A stretch of 64,000 bases of DNA, taken from positions 211,001 to 275,000 of the forward strand of contig JACEVL010000801.1 in the NCBI GenBank assembly GCA_020284085.1, read 5' to 3'. Shown piece by piece: positions 20,681-31,100 of the stretch. Each line of letters begins with the position of its first letter. Position 1 is the first letter of the stretch. A program made the position numbers and the translations under genes. The DNA comes from Aporrectodea caliginosa. Its lineage: Eukaryota; Annelida; Clitellata; Crassiclitellata; Lumbricidae. The notes under the pieces were generated by a model. The model was not told the origin of the DNA and ran no database searches. It worked only from the letters and a program-made list of their open reading frames with translations.

Positions 20681-22790
20681 GTAGGCCAATCTTATCATAT
20701 TTAGCTGAATGTTTCATATAGGTGAGGACATGAGTGTTTAAACCTGGATCCAAAATAAGACTGAAAATGAAAGAGCACACAATATCTTATTTTTATTTTA
20801 AAAGAAATGAACACGTCTGCATAGGCTGTTCACCTGAAAAGTTTGATCCATCTATACATTCTGAAGAAAATTTACTTAGAAACTAGAAAATTCGTGTAGA
20901 AACTAGAAAATTCGTGTACCGTAACAACGAGCAATAACTGCAAAACTCTCGAGTTATATAAAACCCATAAGCAACATGTTATGCTGATTAGTCAATAGCT
21001 GTCAGTCAACTGGCCTGTTAGCTGTTTGGTCAGGCAAAAATTAACTCAGCTCTGTAGTAATACCCTGTTATCTAACAGCACTTTTCACCTAAATGCAAAC
21101 TTGACAACCGTTCAACAACCGAACACTGCCTCGTAGTTCTGGCTTGACAATGAATTGCCAATTTCATGTGGTACTACGGGAATTTGAACCTCGCACAGTA
21201 AAGTACTGACTACTGATGTAGAACAGCTCTGTTATGGTCTTCATCTGTCAATTCTGTGCTAAGTACCAGCTTCAAAATCAGGCCTGGACAACAGTGGACA
21301 TTCTTACTTATTGTGCATTTATTAAGCGCCACTATACCATGATCATTTAATCTAGTGACAAAGCAGTGACCGATGATGCTGAGCAAACTGTGAGCGAAGG
21401 ATTTGCTCAAGGTCCTTACACAGTAACCATCTCAGAAGAGGCTCAAACTCAAACTCATCACGTTACAGGGCAACATTCTAACCGAATGGCTACAGTTTCT
21501 CGTACTCGGCTACCGTGTTCCTGGGCGATGTGAATTCAGTTGACTGTAACTTCTTTGGTCCAGTCATGGATGTTAACACGACAAGTGTGAATAACATTCC
21601 GTACAGCTGGATTTTAAGGCAACGCTGGCACTACATAAATTCATGCCAGAGATTACACAGTACAGTGAACAAAATAACTGACAACTTATTACATACCAAG
21701 AGCAATTAGGCCTATAAGGTTATTCTCCAAAGCAATAAATTCTGCCAAAAAGATGCAGAAATGCTAAAAGGTTAATTAAAGCAATACATTTTGCTGTACA
21801 GTGTACATTCAGAATTTGCTTTCAGTTTATAGATTGAATTTGAGAAAACTAACAAGATTTTTGATTAAAACAATGAAATTAAGTAACTCAAGCAAAGACA
21901 CACAGTGGCTACTAATGTCAGTTTAAACACAAAAAATGTTGTTTAATTCTAGCCTCTCTTATATGCATATATTTGCTATAGCACTGCCTTTGGTAACCAT
22001 ATCAAGAACCGCCTTAAAAGTTTAAACAAGGTTGTGTTACAGCGAGTTTATCTTTTGATTCATGCCCCAGTCATGTTATGTTAGAATTACTTTAGAACAG
22101 AACATTTTCATAATGAGTGTCCTGTTACATCTAAAACCAATTTTAAAAACTGCCATTTTTCACGAGATTAAACGCTATCAAGGTATATGTGAACGATGAA
22201 GCAATTCTTTTGAACAGTTAATCTACAGGACTACATAAACTATGATACAATCACATTCTTACATGATAGCATAGCATTTAACCAAATTTCAAAATTTAAG
22301 CGATTTAACAGTACGTATTACTAAACATAAATTAAATAATGTCAGATCCATCAAAAATGGCTGTAATATAAATTTCAATTGTGCAAAGTAATCATTCTTA
22401 TATCAGTAGTTTCAACAAAGCACTGAAGCTACAATCCTGGATGCTAATATCCGTATGCTGACTGTTGTCCACCATTATAACTAGACACAACAACAAAGCC
22501 AAATTCATTGGCCCAGAGAAGCCCAAGGAAATCACTGTTACTTAAGAAATAAGGAACACTTGGCAAAACATTAATCAGCTGAAATTAGAAAAAGCACTCT
22601 TGAAGCATCTCACATCCAATATGCACAGAAGAATTACTAACTACATCCAAATAGCAAAATAATAAAGCTAATATCTTATGGAAATTTCAACAACGCTCAT
22701 GAATATCTAGAGTATACACGTTAATGAAACAGCTAAATTGCTAGGTACTTTTCAGAGTTTCTTGCATGTTATACGACCGAAAATCAGACT
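20681..22790. other. AT-rich stretch downstream of the minus-strand gene
   Basis: Apart from a SINE at 21320-21495, nothing coding is visible. Because the gene at 22791-25672 is transcribed leftwards, part of this interval (nearest 22.8 kb) is presumably its 3' UTR. The polyadenylation site was not located. Confidence 0.4.
21320..21495 (-). mobile_element. tRNA-derived SINE (family A), minus strand
   Basis: Minus-strand reading gives tgtagccattcggttagaat, then a B-box-like region (tgagtttgagcctc), then ctgtgtaaggaccttgagc, ctcacagtttgctcagcatc and cactgctttgtcacta. This is the family A body order. It is diverged from the copies at 4063 and 38711. Confidence 0.7.
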
Positions 22791-25672
22791 TTAATATCCA
22801 GCTTCATGAACGTAAAAGATGGTGAGCGTCATGGCCGAAACAATGATCAACTTGTAGGCGCTGTTGAAAGCCAAGGCAATGGCTGATGATGGTCCATAGA
22901 TAGAATGGGGTGCTGAGAGGGCAGCATACAGACATCCTGCGAATAACCCCAATGCCACGGCATCCTGCCACTTGCGTACATACCAGTTCGTGCTGAAAAT
23001 ACACAAATATCGTTAACTGCATTTCTGAAAGGCTCAGTAAGGATGTTAATCAAAATGTTGATTTAGACAGTAAGTAGCCTCAACAATGGGATAGTACAAT
23101 GTAATTTAGATAAATTTTATAAACAAGTCTGTGTTGGAGTTTATAAAGTGAACAGCTGCAGAACAAATATGCATTAAGATGTCACTCAAGGTACCTATGC
23201 AACTTAAAACCTGAACAAATTTCATTCTAAAGCAAGCACTCCACGAGTCACACCACAAAGTTTATTTTTCTTTAATCAGAAGCAGTATACTTGCAAACGC
23301 CTTTTCTGCACTGGTCCGCAGAACAACACTTTTGGAAGCACTGCCTTGCATTACCAAACTATACTACAGAAACACGTATTATTATAAGAAAGCAAGTCAG
23401 TATATTAATACACTATATATCCATCAGCTGTACGAGTCCTGAGTCTTTCATAGCTAGTAACTATCTCTGCTATTCTGTTAATAGATACATGACACCAGTA
23501 AATTTTCCCCACTTTCATGATTTGAACTTCTAAATGAGTAAATTTACCAATCCTACCCAACTAACCTCTTATATCATCCTATGCCATTCTATTCAAAATT
23601 AGGACAAGTTGTGCATAGTAACATATTGTATTTGTTAATTTATATACCACCTTTTTTGGAACAAACTACTCAGAAGCACTCCCAGAATGAAATTCAAAGA
23701 TCAGATGAAACAGGCACGTCATACATACACACCATATTATGTTGCCTTAAGCATTTATCAAGCCACTTATATAGTGCCTTTCACAAACTCTGTCATTTAG
23801 AACAATCAGGAAGCCACACGGATATCCACTTGTTTAGAACAGTTATGTTGTCATAGCTTTGGTCTGGCGGTCCTTGCTGGGCCTAGCCCCTGCCTATCTA
23901 CGCGACCTCTGCTGCCCTACCTTGGGTGCTCCGGGTCGTCGCTCTCTCCGCTCTACTGAGCGGGGCGTGCTCATGGTCCCTTTGCCCGCACAGCTACTAA
24001 GCAGAATCGGGCCTTCTCAGTGGTTGGCCCCTCCCTCTGGAACGGGCTTCCTTTGACGCTGCGCTTGCATCCCAGAATCCACTCTGAATCTTTCTATACT
24101 TGCCTCAAAACTGTCCTTTTCAGCTGTGCTGTGGTCGGGAGCGCTTCTGAGTAGTAACCTTGAAGGGGCGCTATATAAAACTTTGTAATGAATGAATGAA
24201 TGAATGACTGTTTAATTGATCTTCCAGAAGAAAAGCAGTCCCATAAGCTAGCCTGACATGCAACCACATGTGGGTATTGTAATTGTAATTACAAATTCAT
24301 ATAGCACCTCGCCAAGAGACACTAATCAAAGGCGCCCATGAAGTGTTAGCGACTTCATTTTCTTAGACTCAGCATATTAGGGTGTGTGGCTAGTCCTCTC
24401 CCTTGCCATCTCATCTTCCCATCGACAGCGTACAGTCAGTGTATTCATTATAGCTCGGTTGGCTTGGGGTACAGGTGAAGTTGAAATCGTGTAACAAATT
24501 TCTGGCAGGTATTTGAACCCCGACCTTTCAGTTGACAGTCCAGCATGCTAACCTCTAGACTATCACACACCTCATAACTGATCTAAACAAGTGACTTCAT
24601 CATAAGCCATCTGTGAACAGAACCAAAAGTCTTAAAACTAACCTAATGATCCACTGTATGATAACTGCCAGAGCAAAGTCGGCAACCAGGGAAGGAATAA
24701 AATAACGTTCTTCCGGTTGTCTCCAGGGAAGAGCTTCTGAGTACAGAATATAGCTGATAACCTCGCCAACTAATGCTGCCACCAGAACAGCCACGTTGAC
24801 AGTGATCTTGATTGCCATCGCTTTGTATTCACAGTTTTGTAATATCAGGTGACTGACAGCTGTAACAGAAAGGGAACGTAAATTGACAAAAACGTCTCAA
24901 TGCCATGCAAAGGTTGCTTCACAAAAACCAGGTTGTTCACCACCAGAAAATAAAATGCAAAAGGAAGTCATTATTCATTCTGAATATTTCTGGGCACTAT
25001 ATATAAACTTCTGAGATGAACATTTATCAGCCTAGACTTGCCACTTTTAAGCTAGTTTCCAAATATTATTTTAATTCAATGCAGGCCCGCATTACGGGGG
25101 TGCTGCAGCACCCGGGCCTGCAGTTTTGAGGCCCTGCATTTTATATGTGTGCGGTGGACTGGTGGTTGTCAGAGGGGTCTCTGGAAGGTAATCACAGCAC
25201 CCGGGCCCGCAATAGCCTTAATGCAGCCCTGACTTTCAATAAAATCAATTCAAAATGGTTTATTTTATACTGCAATGTTCTTTAAGAAAACCGTGTAAAT
25301 AAAACAACTATAATCTCGTTTAATTCAGATTGGAATCCTTGGTTTGTTGCTGGTTTCAATTAAATACATTCCTCGCTGGTTTTTTATTTGGGTCTGTAGA
25401 CATCCACTGAACAAGTCTCAAAGTTCTCACGCTGCAGACACGTTTTCATCGCCATTCTATGGCCATACATTCCGCAGACACACCAATGCCCACGCACAGC
25501 AATACTCACCGGCTTACATACTAATAGTATTTTACAAAGCAAGCAAACCTATAACAGTTAGAGAAAAGAACAGACAAAAATCCGAGTGATTAATAGTCGT
25601 GAACAATCCACTCATACCTTTCAAATGACTTCCTCTCTGCCCAATTCAGTCCTCGAAGCTGCCTCAGGAACC
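22791..25672 (-). CDS. Small four-helix membrane protein, DUF1761-like (125 aa)
   Basis: Minus-strand spliced gene. Coding exons are 24818-24643 (ATG at 24816-24818) and 22992-22791 (TAA at 22791-22793). Donor ATTAG|GTTAGT and acceptor TATTTTCAG|CACG join in phase, giving 378 nt including the stop. The coding exon begins upstream at acceptor TTACAG|CTG (24859). A probable 5' UTR exon lies at 25672-25618 (TTTTAG|GGTT to GAAAG|GTATGAG). The product is almost entirely hydrophobic, with helices at about residues 4-24, 41-59, 73-92 and 100-120, and no signal for cleavage. The YSEALPW motif after the first helix and the later FNSAYKLIIVSAMTL recall DUF1761 membrane proteins, whose function is unknown; this assignment is tentative. 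The intron carries a LINE 3' end and a SINE. The gene is divergent from the RMC1-like exon at 27008, so the two may share the intervening promoter region. Confidence 0.75.
23859..24208 (+). pseudogene. CR1/L2-like LINE 3' end (RT C-terminus and tail)
   Basis: Plus-strand frames read GLAPAYLRDL, then after a frameshift AFSVVGPSLWNGLPLTLR and SFYTCLKTVLF. This is the conserved C-terminal end of CR1/L2-like LINE polymerases. The 3' tail, gtcgggagcgcttctgag…cttgaaggggcgctatataaa followed by (AATG)n, is shared with the SINE at 41711 and with 55064-55143. The copy is 5'-truncated and lies in the intron of the minus-strand gene. Confidence 0.85.
24225..24573 (-). mobile_element. tRNA-derived SINE (family B), minus strand
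   Basis: Read on the minus strand, it starts tgatagtctagaggttagcatgc (A box), then ggggttcaaatacc (B box), then the family body with agaaatttgttac, cagccaaccgagctata, tgactgtacgctgtcg and gaggactagccacac. The same body occurs at 51095-51382, 52028-52328 and 57958-58252. An extra segment, attgtaattgtaattacaaattcatatagcacc, sits near the 3' end of this copy. Confidence 0.85.
25083..25230. mobile_element. MITE with CAGGCCCGCATTA-type ends
   Basis: The ends caggcccgcattacggg and ttaatgcagccctg form an imperfect inverted repeat. Internal gcagcacccgggcctgcag and cagcacccgggcccgc repeat the motif. hAT-like by its CAG/CTG ends, but I could not match an 8-bp duplication, so the class is uncertain. 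Confidence 0.6.
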
Positions 25673-27007
25673 CTAAAAGCGAAAACAGGAAAGCTCATGA
25701 ATAAACATGACCTACGCTGCTTATAATAGATTGCGTCCATTAAGTACAGAGCGAAACCTGAATACGAATGTCGTAACAAATCCCTTTATAAAAACCCGTG
25801 TACATGAAATTATTATTTATAGTTAAGTAATTAACTACGCGCATTACGTTGTTAAAAGAATATAATCAGTATGATCGCTTAATGCGCCTATTATTTAGCA
25901 AAAATAATAATAAAACAACACACCACCATACCAGACTGTTGACAGTGATGTTAAATAGCCTATAGATTCCTAGCTAATAAACAACAACCTATTATAAACA
26001 GGACTGGACACTCCAATGTCGCGTGACTAGTTTTTGGGCGATAATAGGGGAACATTAAAAAATGTCTCATATTGTTTACATAACAAATGCATTCGGTTAA
26101 TTATATTTATTAAGGCATATCGATTAATAACTATGTTTGCGAAGTAAAAACCTGTCTGTGGAAATTTAAAACATCGTATTTAATATCAGAAATGAAATTT
26201 GAAGTGGGGCGACATCTGTGCATTGGCTAATAAGCAATGATTACGCCGATCATTAAAACATGCAACAGCTGAGCACATTTCATAGAGCAACCAGAAACTT
26301 CAACCCGTATTTCTTTCTATCTTAAAGTATATATACCAGAAAAATTTGGAAATAGGCCAGCAGTTCAATAATTCTGATTACATAAAACTACAAAAGTTAA
26401 TTCACTTAATTCAGGTCGCGTTAAGTCGTAATCGTAATCTCGAAGTCCCAGCTCGAAGCCAAAACAATTTTCTAAGTCACTGGGGCAACTCTATTAACAA
26501 CCATTCGGTCAAAACAAAATCAATGGAAAGGTCGAGGTCAAATTCGAACGATTCCAAGTCGAGATCGCTCAATCAAGGATCAGTCTAGCTTGCGGTGTCT
26601 ATGTAAATGTAGATGCGTTTCAATCCTTTTATATTACCCTTGGCCTGCCAAGTCAGATCAGGCCATATACGGTCGCTATAGAAAAACGGGACCAGTCACA
26701 TTCATCCAGATTCCTCCTCTTCCCCTTACCGTTTCAACTCTAAACACGATCTATCTTAGGCTCCTTAGCCGTCTGACCCCTTTGGATTTTCATCTGGAAC
26801 CCGATTTAACCCCTCGTCTATAGATTATGGTTTGACTGATCGTCTGTGAATAAGCTGGTTCCCGCGAATTATTTTTAGCACTGTATACGACATAAATTTC
26901 GAGATTAATATGATCATACGATTAACGACAAGTGAGGTGGACTCATATGCAATATAATGTCTATGGTTGGACTGGGATCATTTGACGATAAATAAACATC
27001 GGGAAAT
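25673..27007. other. Divergent intergenic/promoter interval
   Basis: It lies between the 5' end of the minus-strand gene and the plus-strand RMC1-like exon and should contain both promoters if both are functional. No TATA box or known motif could be tied to either gene. A dispersed repeat occupies about 26031-26225. Confidence 0.35.
26031..26225 (+). repeat. Dispersed repeat, copy 1
   Basis: Begins gtttttgggcgataataggg and ends gaagtggggcgacatct. A diverged copy in the same orientation lies at 44060-44250. Shared words include tttgcgaagt/tttgcaaaag and atttaatatcagaaatgaaat/atttaatactagaaacaaaat. No inverted ends or coding potential seen; nature unknown. Confidence 0.7.
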
Positions 27008-27118
27008 ATGTCTGCGCCGGAGGCCGATAATTTCTATTTGTACTTATCTAAAAATCCAATACGATTTGAGCCAGTCAGTAGTGTGACTTCAGTATTTTTC
27101 GACGATTCAAACAGACAG
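27008..27118 (+). CDS. RMC1: RMC1-like gene, first coding exon only
   Basis: ATG at 27008 opens 37 codons ending at donor AGACAG|GTAGCA (27119), phase 0. The peptide pattern, LYLSKNPIRFE then VTSVFFDDSNRQ, matches my recollection of the extreme N-terminus of animal RMC1 (C18orf8, a regulator of the MON1-CCZ1 Rab7 exchange factor on late endosomes). In that family the next exon should continue with a beta-strand rich in Gly and Val. No such exon is visible downstream before REXO4 at 38.1 kb. The 7.7-kb tandem array lies where intron 1 would be. It may be a broken or duplicated gene start, an assembly misjoin at the array, or a gene with distant exons. Identity rests on one exon. Confidence 0.65.
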
Positions 27119-27368
27119 GTAGCAAAAAGAAGACATAGTGTAGACAAGTGTTATGTGCTAGATATACCGTCGCCCCTCCACTTTTATAGCGCGTTGCTTG
27201 AGTGAGTAAGTAAGTAAGATAATAGGCCAGATGGAAAGACAGCTGTGACCATTTTACATTATTTTATGCGCATGAATGCCAGCCGAGTAATCCACAAAGA
27301 AATATTGCAAGATGTGTGGCACTGAAACTGTTCTTTTCCTTGTGGAGTGTTCAGTCTATGAATGAGTG

Positions 27369-27782
27369 GTAGTCCATTAATGACGTCACGCTATTTTGGC
27401 CGATTTGTCACACTTCGTCACAAAAGTCCCCCCTTATCTGTCTAAAACGAAACTTCCACATGATAATAAAACATGTTTCAATGCCCATTTATTGTCATTG
27501 TAATAAGTATTTAAAAATCTTATGGTGACAAATATTTAAATAATTAGAAAATTATTAATAATGGTGGTATACATAAAATAATCAAAAAATTATGAAAATT
27601 TTAATACTCAAAATTAGAGCTGTTATTTTAAGATTAAATTGTTGTTAATTGTTAAATTTAATTACACAGACGTGATGTGACGCCCACACTTGGCTGACCC
27701 CCCCCACCCCATGTCACACATCGTCACAAATTTCCGACCCCCTTTTCCTAGGTGCGTGTTCAGTCATTTATGGACGGCTCCC
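27369..27782. mobile_element. TIR DNA transposon, third copy (no nested insert)
   Basis: Ends gtagtccattaatgacgtcacgc and gtcatttatggacggctcc are diverged versions of the TIRs at 16945/17866. Interior words attagaaaattattaataat and ttaaattgttgttaattgtta match the outer element. Because it lacks the 450-bp inner element, it serves as the empty-site comparison. Confidence 0.82.
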
Positions 27783-27892
27783 TAGTATTAATTCATAATT
27801 TGTACAACACAAAACCTTATCTGTCTGTTGATCAAAGCAAATGCAATGTAATATGATGTAGGCTATTACTTTAGAGCAGTGCTTCCCAAAGT

Positions 27893-27950
27893 GGTGGTCC
27901 GCAGACCGGTGCCGGTCCGCAGCCCTCAGTTGCCGGTCCGCAAAGTGAGT
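27893..27950 (+). mobile_element. hAT-like terminus fragment
   Basis: cagtgcttcccaaagtggtgg followed by repeats of gaccggtgccggtccgcag looks like one end of a hAT-type element. The matching inverted end was not found on either side of the array, so either only one end survives or the other lies out of register. Low support. Confidence 0.4.
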
Positions 27951-28115
27951 CAAGAAACTGGTCAAATTGTCTCGGAATGAAGAATTTGCTATTATATTTG
28001 TAAAAGTCATAACAAAAACACTTATTAGGCTAGCATTTGAAGGGTAAATTGGTCATAGAATTGGGTAAACATGCATTCAAATCGATTTTAATACATATTT
28101 GAGGAATTTTAATTG

Positions 28116-31100
28116 GGGCAGTGGAGGAGACGGCGACGGCGACGGCAGTGGAGGGGAGACGGCGACGGCAGTGGAGGGGGAGACGGCGACGGCAGTGGAG
28201 GTGAGACGGCGACGGCAGTGGAGGGGAGTGCGACGGCGACAGCAGTGGAGGGAGACGGCGACGGCAGTGGAGGGAGACGGCGACGGCAGTGGAGGTGTGG
28301 TGGCGACGGCAGTGGAGGAGACGGCGACGGCAGTGGAGGTGTGGTGCACGGAGGGGAGACGGCGACGGCAGTGGAGGGGAGACGGCGACGGCAGTGGAGG
28401 TGAGATGGCGACGGCAGTGGAGGCGAGACGGCGACGGCAGTGGAGGTGAGGTGGCGACGGCAGTGGAGGGGAGACGGCGACGGCAGTGGAGGAGAGACGG
28501 CGACGGCAGTGGAGGTGTGGTGGCGACGGCAGTGGAGGGGAGACGGCGACGGCAGTGGAGGTGAGGTGGCGACGGCAGTGGAGGGGAGACGGCGACGGCT
28601 GGAGCGACGGCAGCGGAGGGGAGACGGCGACGGCAGTGGAGGAGTGGAGACTGATCTGGCGGCAGTGGAGGGAGACTGGCGACGGCAGTGGAGGTGTGGT
28701 GGCGACGGCAGTGGAGGGGAGACGGCGACGGCAGTGGAGGGAGACGGCGACGGCAGTGGAGGGAGACGGCGACGGCAGTGGAGGGAGACGGCGACGGCAG
28801 TGGAGGTGAGGTGGCGACGGCAGTGGAGGGGAGACGGCGACGGCAGTGGAGGGGAGACGGCGACGGCAGTGGAGGGGAGACGGCGACGGCAGTGGAGGGG
28901 AGACGACGGAGTGGAGGCAGTGGACGGCAGTGGAGACGGCGACGGCAGTGGAGGAGGAGACGGCGACAGCAGTGGAGGGGAGACGGCGACGGCAGTGAGG
29001 GAGATGGCGACGACAGCGGTGGAGGGGAGACGGCGCAGTGGAGGGAGACGGCGACGGCAGTGGAGGGGAGACGGCGACGGCAGTGGAGGGGAGACGGCGA
29101 CGGCAGTGGAGGGGAGACGGCGACGGCAGTGGAGGTGTGGTGGCGACGGCGGCGACGGCAGTGGAGGGGAGACGGCGACGGCAGTGGAGGGGAGACGGCG
29201 ACGGCAGTGGAGGTGTGGTGGCGACGGCAGTGGAGGGGAGACGGCGACGGCAGTGGAGGGAGACTGGCGACGGCAGTGGAGGTGAGGTGGCGACTGGCAG
29301 TGATGACGGCGACGGCAGTGGGAGACGGCGACTACGGCAGTGGAGGGTGAGGTGGCGACGGCAGTGGAGGGAGACGGCGACTGGCAGTGGGGCAGTGGTG
29401 AGCGACGGCAGTGCAGTGGAGGGAGACTACGACGGCAGTGGAGGGGAGACGGCGACGGCAGTGGAGGGGAGACGGCGACGGCAGTGGAGGGGAGACGGCG
29501 ACGACTGGCAGTGAGGTGGCGACGGCAGTGGAGGAGAGACGGCGACGGCAGTGGAGGGAGACGGCGACGGCAGTGGAGGTGTGGTGGCGACGGCAGTGGA
29601 GGAGACGGCGACGGCAGTGGAGGTGAGACGGCGACGGCAGTGGAGGGGGTGGTGGCGACGGCAGTGGAGGGAGACGTGGATGACTACGGCAGTGGAGAGA
29701 AGACGACGGCAGTGGAGGGATGACTACGAGTGTGGAGGGGAGACGGCGACGGCAGTGGAGCGGTGGAGATGGTAGACGCGACGGCAGTGGAGGTGTGGCG
29801 GCGACGGCAGTGGAGGGGAGACGGCGACGGCAGTGGAGGTGAGACGGCGACGGCAGTGGAGGAGAGACGGCGACGGCAGTGGAGGAGACGGCGACGGCAG
29901 TGGAGGGGAGACGGCGACGGCAGTGGAGGTGGAGACGGCGACGGCAGTGGAGGGAGAGACGGCGACGGCAGTGGAGGTGATCGGCGACGGCAGTGGAGGG
30001 GAGACGGCGACGGCAGTGGAGGAGACGGCGACGGCGAGTGATGAGTGGAGGGATGACGGCGACGGCAGTGGAGGGGAGACGGCGACGGCAGTGGAGGTGA
30101 GACGGCGACGGCAGTGGAGGGGAGACGGCGACGGCAGTGGAGGTGAGACGGCGACGGCAGTGGAGGCTATGGACGGCGACAGCAGTGGAGGGAGACGACG
30201 GCAGTGGAGGGTGACGGCGACGGCAGTGGCGGATGTGAGACGACGACAGTGGCGGAGGGGTGTGGTGGCGACAGCAGTGGAGGGAGACGGCGACGGCAGT
30301 GGAGGGGAGACTATGACGGCAGTGGAGGGGAGACGGCGACGGCAGTGGAGGAGACGGCGACGGCAGTGGAGGTGTGGTGGCGACAGCAGTGGAGGGGAGA
30401 CGGCGACGGCAGTGGAGGGGAGACGGCGACGGCAGTGGGCAGGAGACGGCGACAGTGGCGACGGCGACGGCAGTGACGGCGAGGCAGTGGAGGGAGGACC
30501 ATGCGGCAGTGGAGTGGCGACGGCAGTGGAGGAGACGGCGACGGCAGTGGAGAGGTGACGGCGACGGCAGTGGAGGGGAGACGGCGACGGCAGTGGAGGT
30601 GAGACGGCGACGGCAGTGGAGGGGAGACGGCGACGGCAGTGGAGGGGAGACGGCGACGGCAGTGGAGTGGGATGACGGCAGTGGACGGAGACGGCGACTG
30701 CAGTGGAGGGGAGACGGCGACGGCAGTGGAGGTGGTGGCGACGGCAGTGGAGGGGAGACGGCGACGGCAGTGGAGGGAGACGGCGACGGCAGTGGAGGGA
30801 GGTGGCGACGGCAGTGGAGGGGAGACGGCGACGGCAGTGGAGGGAGACGGCGACGGCAGTGGAGGTGTGGTGGCGACGGCAGTGGAGAAGTGGAGAGACG
30901 GCGACGGCGGCAGTGGAGGTGTGGTGGCGAGTGGAGGAGAGACGGCGACGGCAGTGGAGGAGACGGCGACGGCAGTGGAGGACGATCTACAGTGGCGACT
31001 GACGGCAGTGGAGGGAGACGGCGACGGCAGTGGAGGTGTGGTGGCGACGGCAGTGGAGGGAGACGGCGACGGCAGTGGAGGTGAGACGGCGACGGCAGTG

